Shown here: one piece after another, positions 17,785 through 25,483 of the stretch
Position numbering within the stretch: the stretch's first letter is position 1
Layout of the letters: every line of letters starts with the position of its first letter
Assembly (NCBI RefSeq): GCF_014197135.1
Contig: NZ_JACIFA010000012.1
Coordinates: 36,402 to 100,401, forward strand
Direction of reading: 5' to 3'
DNA: 64,000 bases
DNA from: Sphingomonas zeae
Lineage (GTDB): Bacteria; Pseudomonadota; Alphaproteobacteria; Sphingomonadales; Sphingomonadaceae
Made by a program: the position numbers and the translations under genes
Notes under the pieces: generated by a model
Told to the model about the DNA's origin: nothing
The model's input: the letters and a program-made list of their open reading frames with translations, nothing else
Databases searched by the model: none

Positions 17785-18882
17785 TCAAGCACTTAGCGTG
17801 CTCTTACTGACAGGCTGGTTCCCACAAGAATCGCCACCAGTTCCCCCAAAGCTCAAAATCTTGCCGCTGGTCACACGCTCCAATGCACCTTCGGCAATGA
17901 CCAGCACGCGCGCTCGCTTGCCATAATGCCTGACGGTTTCCGGCGTCATGCCGAGGATTGCGCCTACCTCCGTATCGCTCAGGCCCAATTCGAGCAGATA
18001 GCAGCACGCATTTTTGCGCAGGCCGTGGAAGGTGTAGAGCAACTGCCTATCGTCATCCACGTAGCCTAGCTTATGCATCAGCCGACGCAGCCGCTCTTGA
18101 ATGCGATCGGGGCCGCTAAACGGCTTGCCGGACCGATCATATAACAGCGTCGTCGCCTTCTTGGGCATACTGGCGATAGCTGCCGTCCATAGCGGGTGCA
18201 TCGGTATGGCCACCGCAACGTCGGTCTTCTGCTGGCCGTGGATCTGCATGATGCGACCATCGTGCCAGCTATGCGCCATGCGGATGCAGTCACTCAGGCG
18301 CTGACCACCGCATAGGCCGGTGATGATTGCCAACTGCAGCATCGGATCGGCATCTCTCAGCGCAGCTTCCTGCACCTCGGCTGGCCAAGGCTCATGCTCG
18401 CCAATCTCCAAGAGGGGTATGCCTGCGGCCGGGTTGGTCGCTATCCAGTCATATTCGACGGCCTGCGTCAGCATGGCCTTCAGGACGGCCATCAAATTGT
18501 TGGCCTTGCCCGGCTTGTCGGCATACCGATCGCGGAGCTTGTAGCAGTGGAACGGCCTCATTGAGCGAACGGGACGCGCACCGATCGTCTCTTCGATCAG
18601 CGCGACATAATACAGCTTGTTGCGCCTGGTGCTGTCCGCCAGCTTGGAGGTCGTCAGGCGCTTACGGTGCTCAACCGCCAGCGCAGCAAATGTGCCCGCG
18701 ACCGGATCGCTGCGAACGGCACTGGCACCATTCGCCTTCGCCAAGGCCTCGGCAAAGCCGGGGCTGCTCGGGTCTGGCAACTTGACGTAGTGGTCCTTCC
18801 ACTTGCCATCCACCTTCACCTTGAAGCGGCGATAGGTCTGGCCTTTTTTCTGGACGACGCCCGGAATCAAAAGTCTGCCCAT
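17785..18882 (-). CDS. int: Prophage tyrosine integrase
   Basis: 365 residues. The N-terminal part is an arm- and core-binding region (about residues 1-170). The C-terminal catalytic domain carries Arg in CGGQRLSDCI, Lys in HGQQKTDVA, H-x-x-R in FHGLRKN and the nucleophile Tyr in TVRHYGKRAR. It recombines phage attP with the tRNA-Glu attB. It is the last gene of the leftward early operon and its stop is 12 bp from the attL core. A likely arm-type site (17817-17829) lies inside its 3' end. Confidence 0.95.
   Translation of the reverse strand: MGRLLIPGVVQKKGQTYRRFKVKVDGKWKDHYVKLPDPSSPGFAEALAKANGASAVRSDPVAGTFAALAVEHRKRLTTSKLADSTRRNKLYYVALIEETIGARPVRSMRPFHCYKLRDRYADKPGKANNLMAVLKAMLTQAVEYDWIATNPAAGIPLLEIGEHEPWPAEVQEAALRDADPMLQLAIITGLCGGQRLSDCIRMAHSWHDGRIMQIHGQQKTDVAVAIPMHPLWTAAIASMPKKATTLLYDRSGKPFSGPDRIQERLRRLMHKLGYVDDDRQLLYTFHGLRKNACCYLLELGLSDTEVGAILGMTPETVRHYGKRARVLVIAEGALERVTSGKILSFGGTGGDSCGNQPVSKSTLSA
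17817..17829 (+). promoter_or_regulatory. Putative integrase arm-type site, GGTTCCCACAAGA
   Basis: The same 13-mer occurs at 60058-60070 on the other side of the att core, and its inner TTCCCACAA is found inverted at 60113-60121. Repeats placed on both sides of an att core are the signature of arm-type integrase sites. This one overlaps the 3' end of int. Confidence 0.6.
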
Positions 18883-19091
18883 CCGTCGTTGGATGCGCCT
18901 AGGCCGCTTTTCGCGTCAACCCAGGCGTCCAGAATACGGGTATCCCATAGCGGAATTTTACCATTGTGGTCGGAAGGGGCGGGCACTTGTCCGGCCAGCC
19001 TCTGCGACCGGAAAGCTGTCCGGCTGCGTCCGATATACGACGCAGCCTGTTCCTCCCCGACTAGGCGAGGCGTCAGAGCAACCCTACCCAT
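18867..19091 (-). CDS. Excisionase/AlpA-like HTH protein, 74 aa
   Basis: A small MerR/AlpA-type winged helix: RLVGEEQAASYIGRSRTAF is the helix-turn-helix and GKIPLWDTRILDAWVDA the wing and C-terminal helix. Its stop overlaps the integrase start by 16 nt. Position directly upstream of int and size fit an excisionase that directs Int towards excision. It could alternatively be an AlpA-like activator. Confidence 0.8.
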   Translation of the reverse strand: MGRVALTPRLVGEEQAASYIGRSRTAFRSQRLAGQVPAPSDHNGKIPLWDTRILDAWVDAKSGLGASNDGWADF

Positions 19092-19260
19092 CCCTCCCTC
19101 CCTTCAACTTCTCGCGCACCTCAGGCCCTTCCCCCGCCATCTGCACGCAGCGCCCGCCTGTGCAGTATTCGGTGGCGACTAATGGCGTGCCGGGGCGGAT
19201 CACACGATATCCGTCCGCACCCACACGCCTCTCGCTCATCGCGAAACCGGAGGCGGTCAT
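19084..19260 (-). CDS. Small phage protein, 58 aa
   Basis: ATG 19260 overlaps the methyltransferase stop (ATGA), and its own stop overlaps the start of the excisionase gene. The protein contains GYRVIRPGTPLVATEYCTGG with a Cys pair (CTGGRC). The tight coupling on both sides supports expression; function unknown. Confidence 0.6.
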   Translation of the reverse strand: MTASGFAMSERRVGADGYRVIRPGTPLVATEYCTGGRCVQMAGEGPEVREKLKGGRDG

Positions 19261-20489
19261 GCGGCGGCCCTCCCATAGATGGCAGCCAACGCCGCTTCCG
19301 TGCGCAGGATCGCCTTGCCTATGGCTTCGGGGATTTGCGGGATGACCGCGTCGCCGAACGCTTCGACGATGAGGCTGGCCGCAGACTGCCCTTTGCCATC
19401 GCCGACATCAACGCGCGTCCCAGCCAGCCTGGCGGATAGCCCATCATCCAGCCGTAAGTGGTCGGCAAGGTGGCCGAGGGACCAGTCAGGCCCGCTTCGG
19501 TGAGCATCGCCGCGATCTGGCGAGCGTAGGCCCATTTGTCTGGCGCCCTGCCCGTCTGCGCTCCGTCCAGCACCGCGTCCATCGTCGGCGATTTCCGCTT
19601 GTCGTACGCTGGCGACCATGCATCCATCCGCTTGTCCCGCTTGGTCGGGGTTGGGAGTGTTTCGGCCATCAGGAAGTGCACGACCTCGCCCATGTTCGGA
19701 GTCCGATCGAAGTCGTCCTGGTCCGTTGTCATCCGCCCCTTCTGCCGTCTTAGCACCGAGCCCCGTGGGGCGGGATTGGCCGTTGGCGTCCCCAGCATCG
19801 CCACCTGCAACTGATGGCGCGCCGATCCCATCCGGCCCGTGTCGCCGTGCCCCCCCGCCTTCATGTCCGACGCGCGCGGCGTGCTCAGCGGTGGATTGCC
19901 GATCAGATCCCAGCCCTCGCACGATGGCCATTTCTGCATGGACGGGTGATGCAAATTCCCGGTTGCTGTTGGGGTGTGCAACCTGTGCAAGGTCGCACCC
20001 GATGAGCCAGCAGCGGGGTCGCTCGTGATTTGCTCCGACGTCGCCAGCACGAACCACGACCGGCCAGCAGGCGTAGCTGATTGCCTCCAGTGCAGCGATG
20101 ACGGCGTCAGCGCCCCGAGTTCGGAGATTAGAGCTGTTCTCAAGAGCGAACCAACGAGGACGGACCTCTCCGATGATGCGGATGGCTTCGAAGTAGAGGC
20201 CCGAGCGCTCCCCTTCGACGCCGCGGCCTTTGGTGTTGGCGCTGCTGATGTCTTGGCAGGGAGGGGAGCCGACGACGATGGACGGAAGCCGTCCAAGATC
20301 AGCGAGAAGTCGGTTTGCCGTAAGGGTGCGGACATCGTCGTAAACCTTCACGCCTGGATTGTTTTCGGAATAGAGCGCGCGCCGCCACGCTTCGACCTCG
20401 CAGGCAGCGGTCGTTGTGAAACCGGCGCGGTGCATACCAAGGGACCAGCCCCCGGCGGCCGCGCTGAACAGGTCGAGCACCTCCCTCAC
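19257..20489 (-). CDS. dcm: DNA (cytosine-5) methyltransferase, phage Dcm type
   Basis: 410 residues. Motif I is LDLFSAAAGGWSLG, motif IV is VGSPPCQDIS with the catalytic Cys, motif VI is variant (LENSSNL), motif VIII is NHERPRCWLIG and motif X is FGDAVIPQIPEAIG. It methylates cytosine in a specific sequence; no restriction enzyme is nearby, so it probably protects phage DNA from host restriction. Oddly, the target-recognition region in this frame is rich in D/G/R, while the overlapping +1 frame (19319-20335) reads like a methyltransferase core with MMGYPPGWL. See findings. Confidence 0.85.
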   Translation of the reverse strand: MREVLDLFSAAAGGWSLGMHRAGFTTTAACEVEAWRRALYSENNPGVKVYDDVRTLTANRLLADLGRLPSIVVGSPPCQDISSANTKGRGVEGERSGLYFEAIRIIGEVRPRWFALENSSNLRTRGADAVIAALEAISYACWPVVVRAGDVGANHERPRCWLIGCDLAQVAHPNSNREFASPVHAEMAIVRGLGSDRQSTAEHAARVGHEGGGARRHGPDGIGAPSVAGGDAGDANGQSRPTGLGAKTAEGADDNGPGRLRSDSEHGRGRALPDGRNTPNPDQAGQADGCMVASVRQAEIADDGRGAGRSADGQGARQMGLRSPDRGDAHRSGPDWSLGHLADHLRLDDGLSARLAGTRVDVGDGKGQSAASLIVEAFGDAVIPQIPEAIGKAILRTEAALAAIYGRAAA

Positions 20490-21025
20490 TTCCGCCCCTC
20501 CCCGTGCGAGAGGGCGGAGAGAGCGGAGAGCGTCAATTCGATCCGGCTAATTTCTTCCAGATGCGCCCATCGAATGCCGAACGTTTCCATGGCATTGGAT
20601 CGCGCCGTTCGTAGTGCGGAATTGATCTGCTCTCGCGTATACACCTCCCCCGCCGGGACCGCATCGACAGCGGGCGCGGGGGTGGCGAGAGTCGCAACGA
20701 CGCCTGTTTCGTCGTCAATGATCCCAGCATCGATAAGCAGGCGGTGAAGGGTGGCGGAAACATCCCCTTCCCATTCCTCGCTGCCCTCGACCACCTGCCA
20801 CTCGGCAAGCCCCAGCTTTTCAGCGAGCCGGTTGAACACGAAATCAACGGCGTCATCTGCGCTATAACCGTTATCGATCTCCCCCGCATCGCCCGCGCGG
20901 CTGTCGAGGGCGGCGAGGATGCGACGGGCTATGTCCTGCGCGTAACCGATATCAAGAAAATGAGGGAGAGCGACAATTTCCTCTGCCGCCTCGCGCACAG
21001 CATCCGGCGTCTGTCGGGTGGTCAT
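20486..21025 (-). CDS. Hypothetical phage protein, 179 aa
   Basis: A soluble, acidic protein starting MTTRQTPDAVREAAEEIVAL. Its C-terminal part (YTREQINSALRTARSNAM) is helical and resembles modular inserts found in alphaproteobacterial phage early genes. It overlaps its neighbours by 4 nt on both sides. No catalytic motif is visible. Confidence 0.6.
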   Translation of the reverse strand: MTTRQTPDAVREAAEEIVALPHFLDIGYAQDIARRILAALDSRAGDAGEIDNGYSADDAVDFVFNRLAEKLGLAEWQVVEGSEEWEGDVSATLHRLLIDAGIIDDETGVVATLATPAPAVDAVPAGEVYTREQINSALRTARSNAMETFGIRWAHLEEISRIELTLSALSALSHGEGRK

Positions 21026-21342
21026 GCTACACCTCGCATTTCAGCCCGGCGCTGTTCGCCAAGGGCAAAGCGTGCGTCACCGATGCTCGGGCGGCGGTCG
21101 TAAACCGCCATCGCGAAGCAGCACGGCTGACACCAACGGAAGGTCTCGAGGCCTTCGTCACCGCGCTCGGTAAGCACTCGGTTGCGGGTGCCCGGCTCGC
21201 ATGGTCCGGCGCAGGTGTGGCAGGTCCCACCGCCCCGGTTCGTGACCATCTTATCGGAAAGCGCCACCTCGCCATTGCCGAAGTCTCCCGCGAACGGATC
21301 ATCGGCAAGGCAATCGGCTTCCCATCGGAACGGCTTACGCAT
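21022..21342 (-). CDS. Cys-rich phage protein, 106 aa, probable zinc binder
   Basis: It contains CHTCAGPCEPGT and a second cluster CQPCCFAM, a plausible structural zinc site of two knuckles. ATG 21342 is chosen because GGGGGAG lies 7 nt upstream and the stop of the preceding gene overlaps it; ATG 21357 is an alternative. It lies in the leftward early operon. Function unknown. Confidence 0.6.
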   Translation of the reverse strand: MRKPFRWEADCLADDPFAGDFGNGEVALSDKMVTNRGGGTCHTCAGPCEPGTRNRVLTERGDEGLETFRWCQPCCFAMAVYDRRPSIGDARFALGEQRRAEMRGVA

Positions 21343-21634
21343 TGCTCGCTCCCCCATCGCTGGCGTGAGAGGCGGGGGTGCCGATGCAGTGCGTCGGCAC
21401 CCATTCGAGGGCGTCTTCCGGCTCTACTGCCCAATAGCGGTCGCCGTGATCGCTTTCCGCATATTGCGACATCGCGGCATTGACGCCGTCCGTGACGATG
21501 TAGACCTCCCATAGCACGGCAGTCTCAATCGGTTGCCACCCCTCCCCCTGGCGGATCGCGTCTGCGGAGAGGGCGTTCTCCCCCCACTTATCGGTGGGCA
21601 GCAACTTCGCGCTATCGGGTATTTGGTCAGCCAC
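21335..21634 (-). CDS. DUF551-like phage protein, 99 aa
   Basis: It begins at GTG 21634, overlapping the upstream stop by 8 nt. GEGWQPIETAVLWEVYIVTD followed by VPTHCIGTP matches the pattern of DUF551 proteins (W-x-P-I-E-T-A ... THWMPLP), small phage proteins of unknown role. A second, better-conserved member is at 58264-58656 near the other end of the prophage. Confidence 0.6.
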   Translation of the reverse strand: MADQIPDSAKLLPTDKWGENALSADAIRQGEGWQPIETAVLWEVYIVTDGVNAAMSQYAESDHGDRYWAVEPEDALEWVPTHCIGTPASHASDGGASNA

Positions 21635-22424
21635 GGGCGGCCTCCTGCGGATCGGCGGCGCCCGGGGCGGCTTTGCCGTCGGCATCCTCGTCGTCTTCGT
21701 CACGCTCCGGCTTCCGCAGGTACACGCGCTCGTACATGGCATCCGTTGCCTTGACCTCGCGGAACGTGGTGACATCGGCGGCGAAGACGCCCTCACCTGC
21801 GAAATTCCACCCCTCATCAAAGCAGATGCAGTCGAATGTCAGTGTCGGAAATGCGGCGATCAGCGCTTCGAAGACCGGAGTGGGGAAATTCCAGGCCGTC
21901 TCGAACTTGATGGTCAGCGGTTCCTCTGCGGCCAGGCTGAAGGCATACGCACCCCACTTCGTGCCCCAATTCGCTATCGACCACGGATACCAGCTTACAA
22001 AGCCCGTCTCAGTCAGCGCCTGCATGCGGGCCTTGCCTGCTTCCTCCCACCTCGGATGCTTCTCCAGGAACGCGCCCGCCACGGCGGATATTGACGCATC
22101 AGCGCACAGACCCGCCTGTGCACGAATCCAAGCGATGCGGGCGGCATAAAGTCCGTAGGTGGCGAACGGCGCACCACGCTCCCCTCGAGCCGTGATCATC
22201 GCCATGCCCTCTTCGGCGGCAGTCGAATCCTCCGCTCGGCGCAATACCTCCGGCATGGGGATGATCGCGTCGAAATCGAACGTCGTGTACGGCTGGGGCT
22301 TGCGGTCGGCGCGCCACCACTCCTCCGGTTCCTCCATCTTCGTGACGATCATCTGCTCACGAAAGCGAGCAACGTCAGCGGCGGGGCCGGTGATCACGCA
22401 CCGGGACGTTACATGGTTAGGCAT
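21627..22424 (-). CDS. Api92/YubB-like ferredoxin-fold phage protein (DUF1281 type)
   Basis: 265 residues from ATG 22424. The start MPNHVTSRCVITGPAADVAR and the later FETAWNFPTPVFEALIAAFP are characteristic of the Api92/YubB group found on phages and plasmids, with a ferredoxin-like N-terminal domain. The C-terminus is a charged tail rich in D and E. No biochemical role is established. It is coupled to both neighbours in the leftward operon. Confidence 0.8.
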   Translation of the reverse strand: MPNHVTSRCVITGPAADVARFREQMIVTKMEEPEEWWRADRKPQPYTTFDFDAIIPMPEVLRRAEDSTAAEEGMAMITARGERGAPFATYGLYAARIAWIRAQAGLCADASISAVAGAFLEKHPRWEEAGKARMQALTETGFVSWYPWSIANWGTKWGAYAFSLAAEEPLTIKFETAWNFPTPVFEALIAAFPTLTFDCICFDEGWNFAGEGVFAADVTTFREVKATDAMYERVYLRKPERDEDDEDADGKAAPGAADPQEAARG

Positions 22425-22587
22425 TGGAGATCGGAGCCTCATTCCAGAGGGAAGCTTTCACGTCGAAGGGCGCGCGGCGGCGGCCGGTGACGGTGACGAA
22501 GCCTGGGCGGTCGGACTGCTGGCGCGCGCGGCGCAGGCTCAGCGTGTGACCGGGGGCGATGGTGACGGAGCGATAGACGGAGGGCAT
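22417..22587 (-). CDS. Small phage protein, 56 aa
   Basis: ATG 22587 overlaps the stop of the membrane protein gene upstream (TGATG), and its stop overlaps the next start. The sequence (MPSVYRSVTIAPGHTLSLRR) is basic and strand-rich. Function unknown. Confidence 0.55.
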   Translation of the reverse strand: MPSVYRSVTIAPGHTLSLRRARQQSDRPGFVTVTGRRRAPFDVKASLWNEAPISNA

Positions 22588-22751
22588 CAGCGCGACACCA
22601 AGGCATAGACGACGAGGATCAGTGCTACGACGAAGGTGGCAAGCGCCCCGACACCGATCCCGGCATTGACCCGCGCCCACTGCTCCATGCGGCGGTTAAT
22701 TTCGGCATTGCGACGCCGGGCCTCAGCATATTGACGCTCGAAATCGGACAT
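22587..22751 (-). CDS. Small single-pass membrane protein, 54 aa
   Basis: MSDFERQYAEARRRNAEINR forms a charged helix, followed by one transmembrane helix (about residues 28-51, GIGVGALATFVVALILVVYA). It is coupled by overlapping start/stop codons on both sides. It may be an early membrane protein, for example an exclusion or host-takeover function, but nothing visible proves this. Confidence 0.6.
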   Translation of the reverse strand: MSDFERQYAEARRRNAEINRRMEQWARVNAGIGVGALATFVVALILVVYALVSR

Positions 22752-22966
22752 CACTGGACCTCTGCGGTTGGCTGGGCACCGGCCTCATCGGTGCGCAGCG
22801 TGGAGCCAGCCTGATCGGCCGAGGCGGCAATGGTGACGGGAAAGAGGATGGCGATGATCCGGCCCCAGTTGGGCGCCAGCGAGCCGACGATGGTCTGCAT
22901 CGCGACACCGCCCGCGAAGACGAATGCGGCGATCTGCAGGGTCTCAGCCAAGGGTGACGGGGTCAT
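22751..22966 (-). CDS. Small membrane protein with two hydrophobic helices, 71 aa
   Basis: It starts MTPSPLAETLQIAAFVFAGG on an ATGA overlap. Hydrophobic segments cover about residues 9-27 and 33-50, followed by a polar tail. It is the second membrane protein in a row in the leftward early operon, so the pair may act together. Function unknown. Confidence 0.55.
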   Translation of the reverse strand: MTPSPLAETLQIAAFVFAGGVAMQTIVGSLAPNWGRIIAILFPVTIAASADQAGSTLRTDEAGAQPTAEVQ

Positions 22967-23463
22967 CGGATGGGCCTCCGAGTGGTGGAAAAGACAGGGC
23001 GCGCGCCGGAGCCGCCAGCGCCCAAAATGCGGGCCTGCGAGAAGCCGTCCTCGGGCTGCGATGGGCGCCGGATCGGGTGGTGCCCCCAGCCATTGGCGAA
23101 GACGATCTTGGGCTGGCCGTCGGGCGCGATGACCTTCACCTTGCCGCCGGCCATCCGCTTGATGATCGGGCAGTCGAAGGCGAAGACGGCGGGCAGCGAC
23201 CCCACCGGGCTCCACACCTCGGCATTCACCGCTTGGCGCCGGACCTCCATCGCCTCGCAGGTCAGCGGGTCCAGTCCACGCTGCAAGATCGCGGCGGCCT
23301 GCTGGGTCGTCCAGCGTTCGCCACCCGACTGTATGCCGTCGCGGTCATCGTAACGGACGATATTGCCGTACCATGGCGTGCGGATTGAGGGCGCGACCTG
23401 GCGGACGGACGGCTGCCGTCCGATCGGCGGGAGATTGGGATCAGCCAAGGCTCGCCTCCACAT
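22963..23463 (-). CDS. Hypothetical phage protein, about 166 aa
   Basis: The frame from ATG 23463 contains TPWYGNIVRYDDRDGIQSGG and a C-terminal basic tail. A TTG at 23448 with GGAGG about 7 nt upstream and overlap with the preceding stop is an equally good start. The central part (EVWSPVGSLPAVFAFDCPI) looks globular. No family is recognised. Confidence 0.55.
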   Translation of the reverse strand: MWRRALADPNLPPIGRQPSVRQVAPSIRTPWYGNIVRYDDRDGIQSGGERWTTQQAAAILQRGLDPLTCEAMEVRRQAVNAEVWSPVGSLPAVFAFDCPIIKRMAGGKVKVIAPDGQPKIVFANGWGHHPIRRPSQPEDGFSQARILGAGGSGARPVFSTTRRPIR

Positions 23464-23920
23464 ACCGGAGGGCGGCGCTGACGGACGCGGCGGCATCGAC
23501 AGCCTCCTTCGCTATGCGGCGGCGGAGCACATATTCGACGCGCGCTTCCTCGGCGGCCTTCTCCGCGCGGCCCAGTTCCTCGCGAAGCTCAGCGATCACG
23601 GCGTTGGCCGCCGGCGACGTTTCGCGCCCGCGCGCCCGGCGGGTCAGTGCCTCAACCGTCTCGACCAGCCGCATCAGTGCATAGGCCGAGCCAATCTTCA
23701 TCTTGTCCGCCTGGTCGTGGAGGGTGGCAAAGATGTCACCCCGCTCTGCCGCCATCGCCCCAAGCTTCTGATATTGCATGGGATCGGTGGACGCCGACAG
23801 GATCATGGGGCTGAGCTGGCGGTAGCGCGCCACCTTCCAGCGCAAGCCGTGGAAGACCTGGTCGAAATCGGGGTCGATCTCGGCGAGCTTCACAGGGCTG
23901 GGACGGCGTGCGGCGGTCAT
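23441..23920 (-). CDS. Hypothetical phage protein, 159 aa, coiled-coil C-terminus
   Basis: It starts MTAARRPSPVKLAEIDPDFD at ATG 23920, overlapping the upstream stop (TGATG). Residues about 80-150 (AVIAELREELGRAEKAAEEA) are predicted coiled coil. It may be a single-strand annealing accessory or structural early protein; the sequence gives no specific clue. Confidence 0.6.
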   Translation of the reverse strand: MTAARRPSPVKLAEIDPDFDQVFHGLRWKVARYRQLSPMILSASTDPMQYQKLGAMAAERGDIFATLHDQADKMKIGSAYALMRLVETVEALTRRARGRETSPAANAVIAELREELGRAEKAAEEARVEYVLRRRIAKEAVDAAASVSAALRYVEASLG

Positions 23921-24279
23921 CACGCACCCCACGGATCGGCCAGATTCAGGCGGTGAGGCGACTTGCGGTATAGGCCCTGGGCGATCGCCATCAGGTCGAC
24001 GTTGTTCTTCGCCTCGAAAGACTTCTCTCCGCGGTGGCTTTCACGGTGACAGGCCGCGCACAGCGGCACGGTGTACGCATCGCTCGGCTTGATGCTGACG
24101 CCGGAATTGGCGGCGCGGCGCACATGGGCGGCTTCGATCTTATTGGCCTCGTCGCCGCGCGTACCGCAGACTGCGCACACATGGCCCCGTATCCACTGGA
24201 GGTGCTGACGGCAGCGCAGTCCGGCATCCGCCTTGGCGGACTTCATCGGCTTACGCTGGGGAAGCGATGACCGAAGCAT
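23920..24279 (-). CDS. DUF968/HNH-type phage nuclease, 119 aa
   Basis: CAVCGTRGDEANKIEAAHVR, KPSDAYTVPLCAACHRESHR and the following FEAKNNVDL match the DUF968/Ref-like HNH group of phage recombination-associated nucleases: zinc-binding Cys pairs plus the His-rich active site. Ref of phage P1 is a RecA-dependent nuclease of this fold. It is encoded second in the leftward operon, where lambdoid phages keep recombination genes. Confidence 0.78.
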   Translation of the reverse strand: MLRSSLPQRKPMKSAKADAGLRCRQHLQWIRGHVCAVCGTRGDEANKIEAAHVRRAANSGVSIKPSDAYTVPLCAACHRESHRGEKSFEAKNNVDLMAIAQGLYRKSPHRLNLADPWGA

Positions 24280-24416
24280 CAGCCGCGCGCCATCAGGTGC
24301 AGCATGTCGACCTGCTTCGAGACCGACAGCGCTTGGTACCGTGCCCGCAGCGCCGCCAGCGTCATCTGCCGGCGATCATCGTTCCTATGCTGGGGAATGC
24401 CCGCGATGCAGGACAT
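24279..24416 (-). CDS. First gene of the leftward operon, 45 aa
   Basis: MSCIAGIPQHRNDDRRQMTL from ATG 24416, preceded by a strong GAGGAGATCGCT Shine-Dalgarno. Its stop overlaps the next start (TGATG). It is the first product from the predicted PL promoter (about 47 nt leader). Position corresponds to lambda N, but the protein is too short and shows no arginine-rich motif, so an N-like role is not claimed. Confidence 0.6.
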   Translation of the reverse strand: MSCIAGIPQHRNDDRRQMTLAALRARYQALSVSKQVDMLHLMARG

Positions 24417-24469
24417 AGCGATCTCCTCGACCGCTTCGCTCGCATCAGGCGGCGATCAGCGGTGAGGAG

Positions 24470-24498
24470 GATGTACGCTTATAATGTACACCCGTCAA
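24470..24498 (-). promoter_or_regulatory. Predicted early left promoter PL with overlapping repressor operator
   Basis: On the minus strand TTGACG (24493-24498) is spaced 17 bp from TACATC (24470-24475). The 19-bp dyad TGTAC-N9-GTACA (24472-24490) lies across the spacer and -10. The rightward promoter at 26262 has the same layout with the operator in the same register, which argues that one repressor controls both. Confidence 0.75.
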
Positions 24499-24613
24499 CA
24501 GGCTGAACACATTGAGTGTACGTTTTTTGTATGCGCCTCCGCAAAAAGCCCCGAAAAAGGGGTAAACCATCCGGCCATTTTTCCATGGGTCGCGGACAGG
24601 GGAAAGCAGGCTC

Positions 24614-25420
24614 TCAGTCGTCTTCTTCGTCGGGTATTTCTTCTGACCCATGGAATCCAATTATGCGATAACTCACTACGCGACCGGCAACCCGTGACAC
24701 CTTCACGTCTACAAAGTATATCCGCTTGTACGGGTTGTCGTGCCCAGCGAGCATCTCAGATTTTAGCCCGGCGAACTCATCTTCGAAAAATACAGGCCGA
24801 TGCTTAGGGTCTATCTCTTCAATAATCGCTTTGTCCGGGCTCCGGGCACCGGCTGTCCGGGCGGCATCCGCATCCATGCCGTACAGGATCATTGGCGTCC
24901 TCTGAACGACCTCGAGAGCCTCAGCCTCAAGCAGTGCCTTCATCTCCAACGCGTTAGCTTGAATAAGCTTTGCATCTTCCTGCGTCACATGCACCACTGG
25001 TTGGTAAACAGGTGCATTGTATATATGGATTGTCTGAGTCCCTCCGCTCTGCGCGGACGGAGCAACGATATTAGCAACGTCAGAGCAATCTTTTATAGTA
25101 ATACCAACCGGCTCAGGTTTCTTTTTAAACTTATCAATTAAGCCTTTAAGGGCGGTCGCGAATTTCAAAACCGGCGCTGAGTAAACCATGACCGGGGCAA
25201 CAAGTGTGCCGAGCGTAGAAAGGTCGGGAAGTAGGCCGATATCAATCGAGCCAGGCTTCACGCTAGAGACAAGTAGCTTAGCGTCTTTCGCCGACGTCAG
25301 ACCCTCGGCGGTTGCAAAAACCTCGAATTGGTGGCCAATCGCGCCGAGGCATCGTAGCATGACGCCAAGCTCGATTGGTATCTCTGGCTCGAGATGAAGC
25401 TGGAATGGCGGATGGTCCAT
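24614..25420 (-). CDS. Unknown protein expressed downstream of cI; candidate lysogenic-conversion gene
   Basis: 268 residues from ATG 25420 (AGGA at short spacing; ATG 25441 and TTG 25465 are alternatives). The N-terminal part has LGVMLRCLGAIGHQFEVF and VSSVKPGSIDIGLLPDLSTL, then an amphipathic hydrophobic stretch ending in KGLIDKFKKK. The centre is QTIHIYNAPVYQPVVHVTQE, and the end is very acidic (EEIPDEEDD). It is AT-richer than its neighbours and co-directional with cI 63 bp upstream, so it is probably made in the lysogen. I do not recognise a family; a defence or exclusion role is only a positional inference. Confidence 0.7.
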   Translation of the reverse strand: MDHPPFQLHLEPEIPIELGVMLRCLGAIGHQFEVFATAEGLTSAKDAKLLVSSVKPGSIDIGLLPDLSTLGTLVAPVMVYSAPVLKFATALKGLIDKFKKKPEPVGITIKDCSDVANIVAPSAQSGGTQTIHIYNAPVYQPVVHVTQEDAKLIQANALEMKALLEAEALEVVQRTPMILYGMDADAARTAGARSPDKAIIEEIDPKHRPVFFEDEFAGLKSEMLAGHDNPYKRIYFVDVKVSRVAGRVVSYRIIGFHGSEEIPDEEDD

Positions 25421-25483
25421 GACATCCTGACTGTACCCCATTCCACCCCCCACTTGATCCAACAAATTGAATAGGCTGCAAAC

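Noticed and set aside
19257..20489. Restriction-modification system around the cytosine methyltransferase
   Set aside because: No endonuclease-like gene is adjacent; neighbours are small phage early genes, so it is treated as an orphan methyltransferase.
24500..24535. Third full TGTAC-N9-GTACA operator near PL
   Set aside because: The TGTAC half at about 24519 lacks a matching right half at the correct spacing; at most a half-site.
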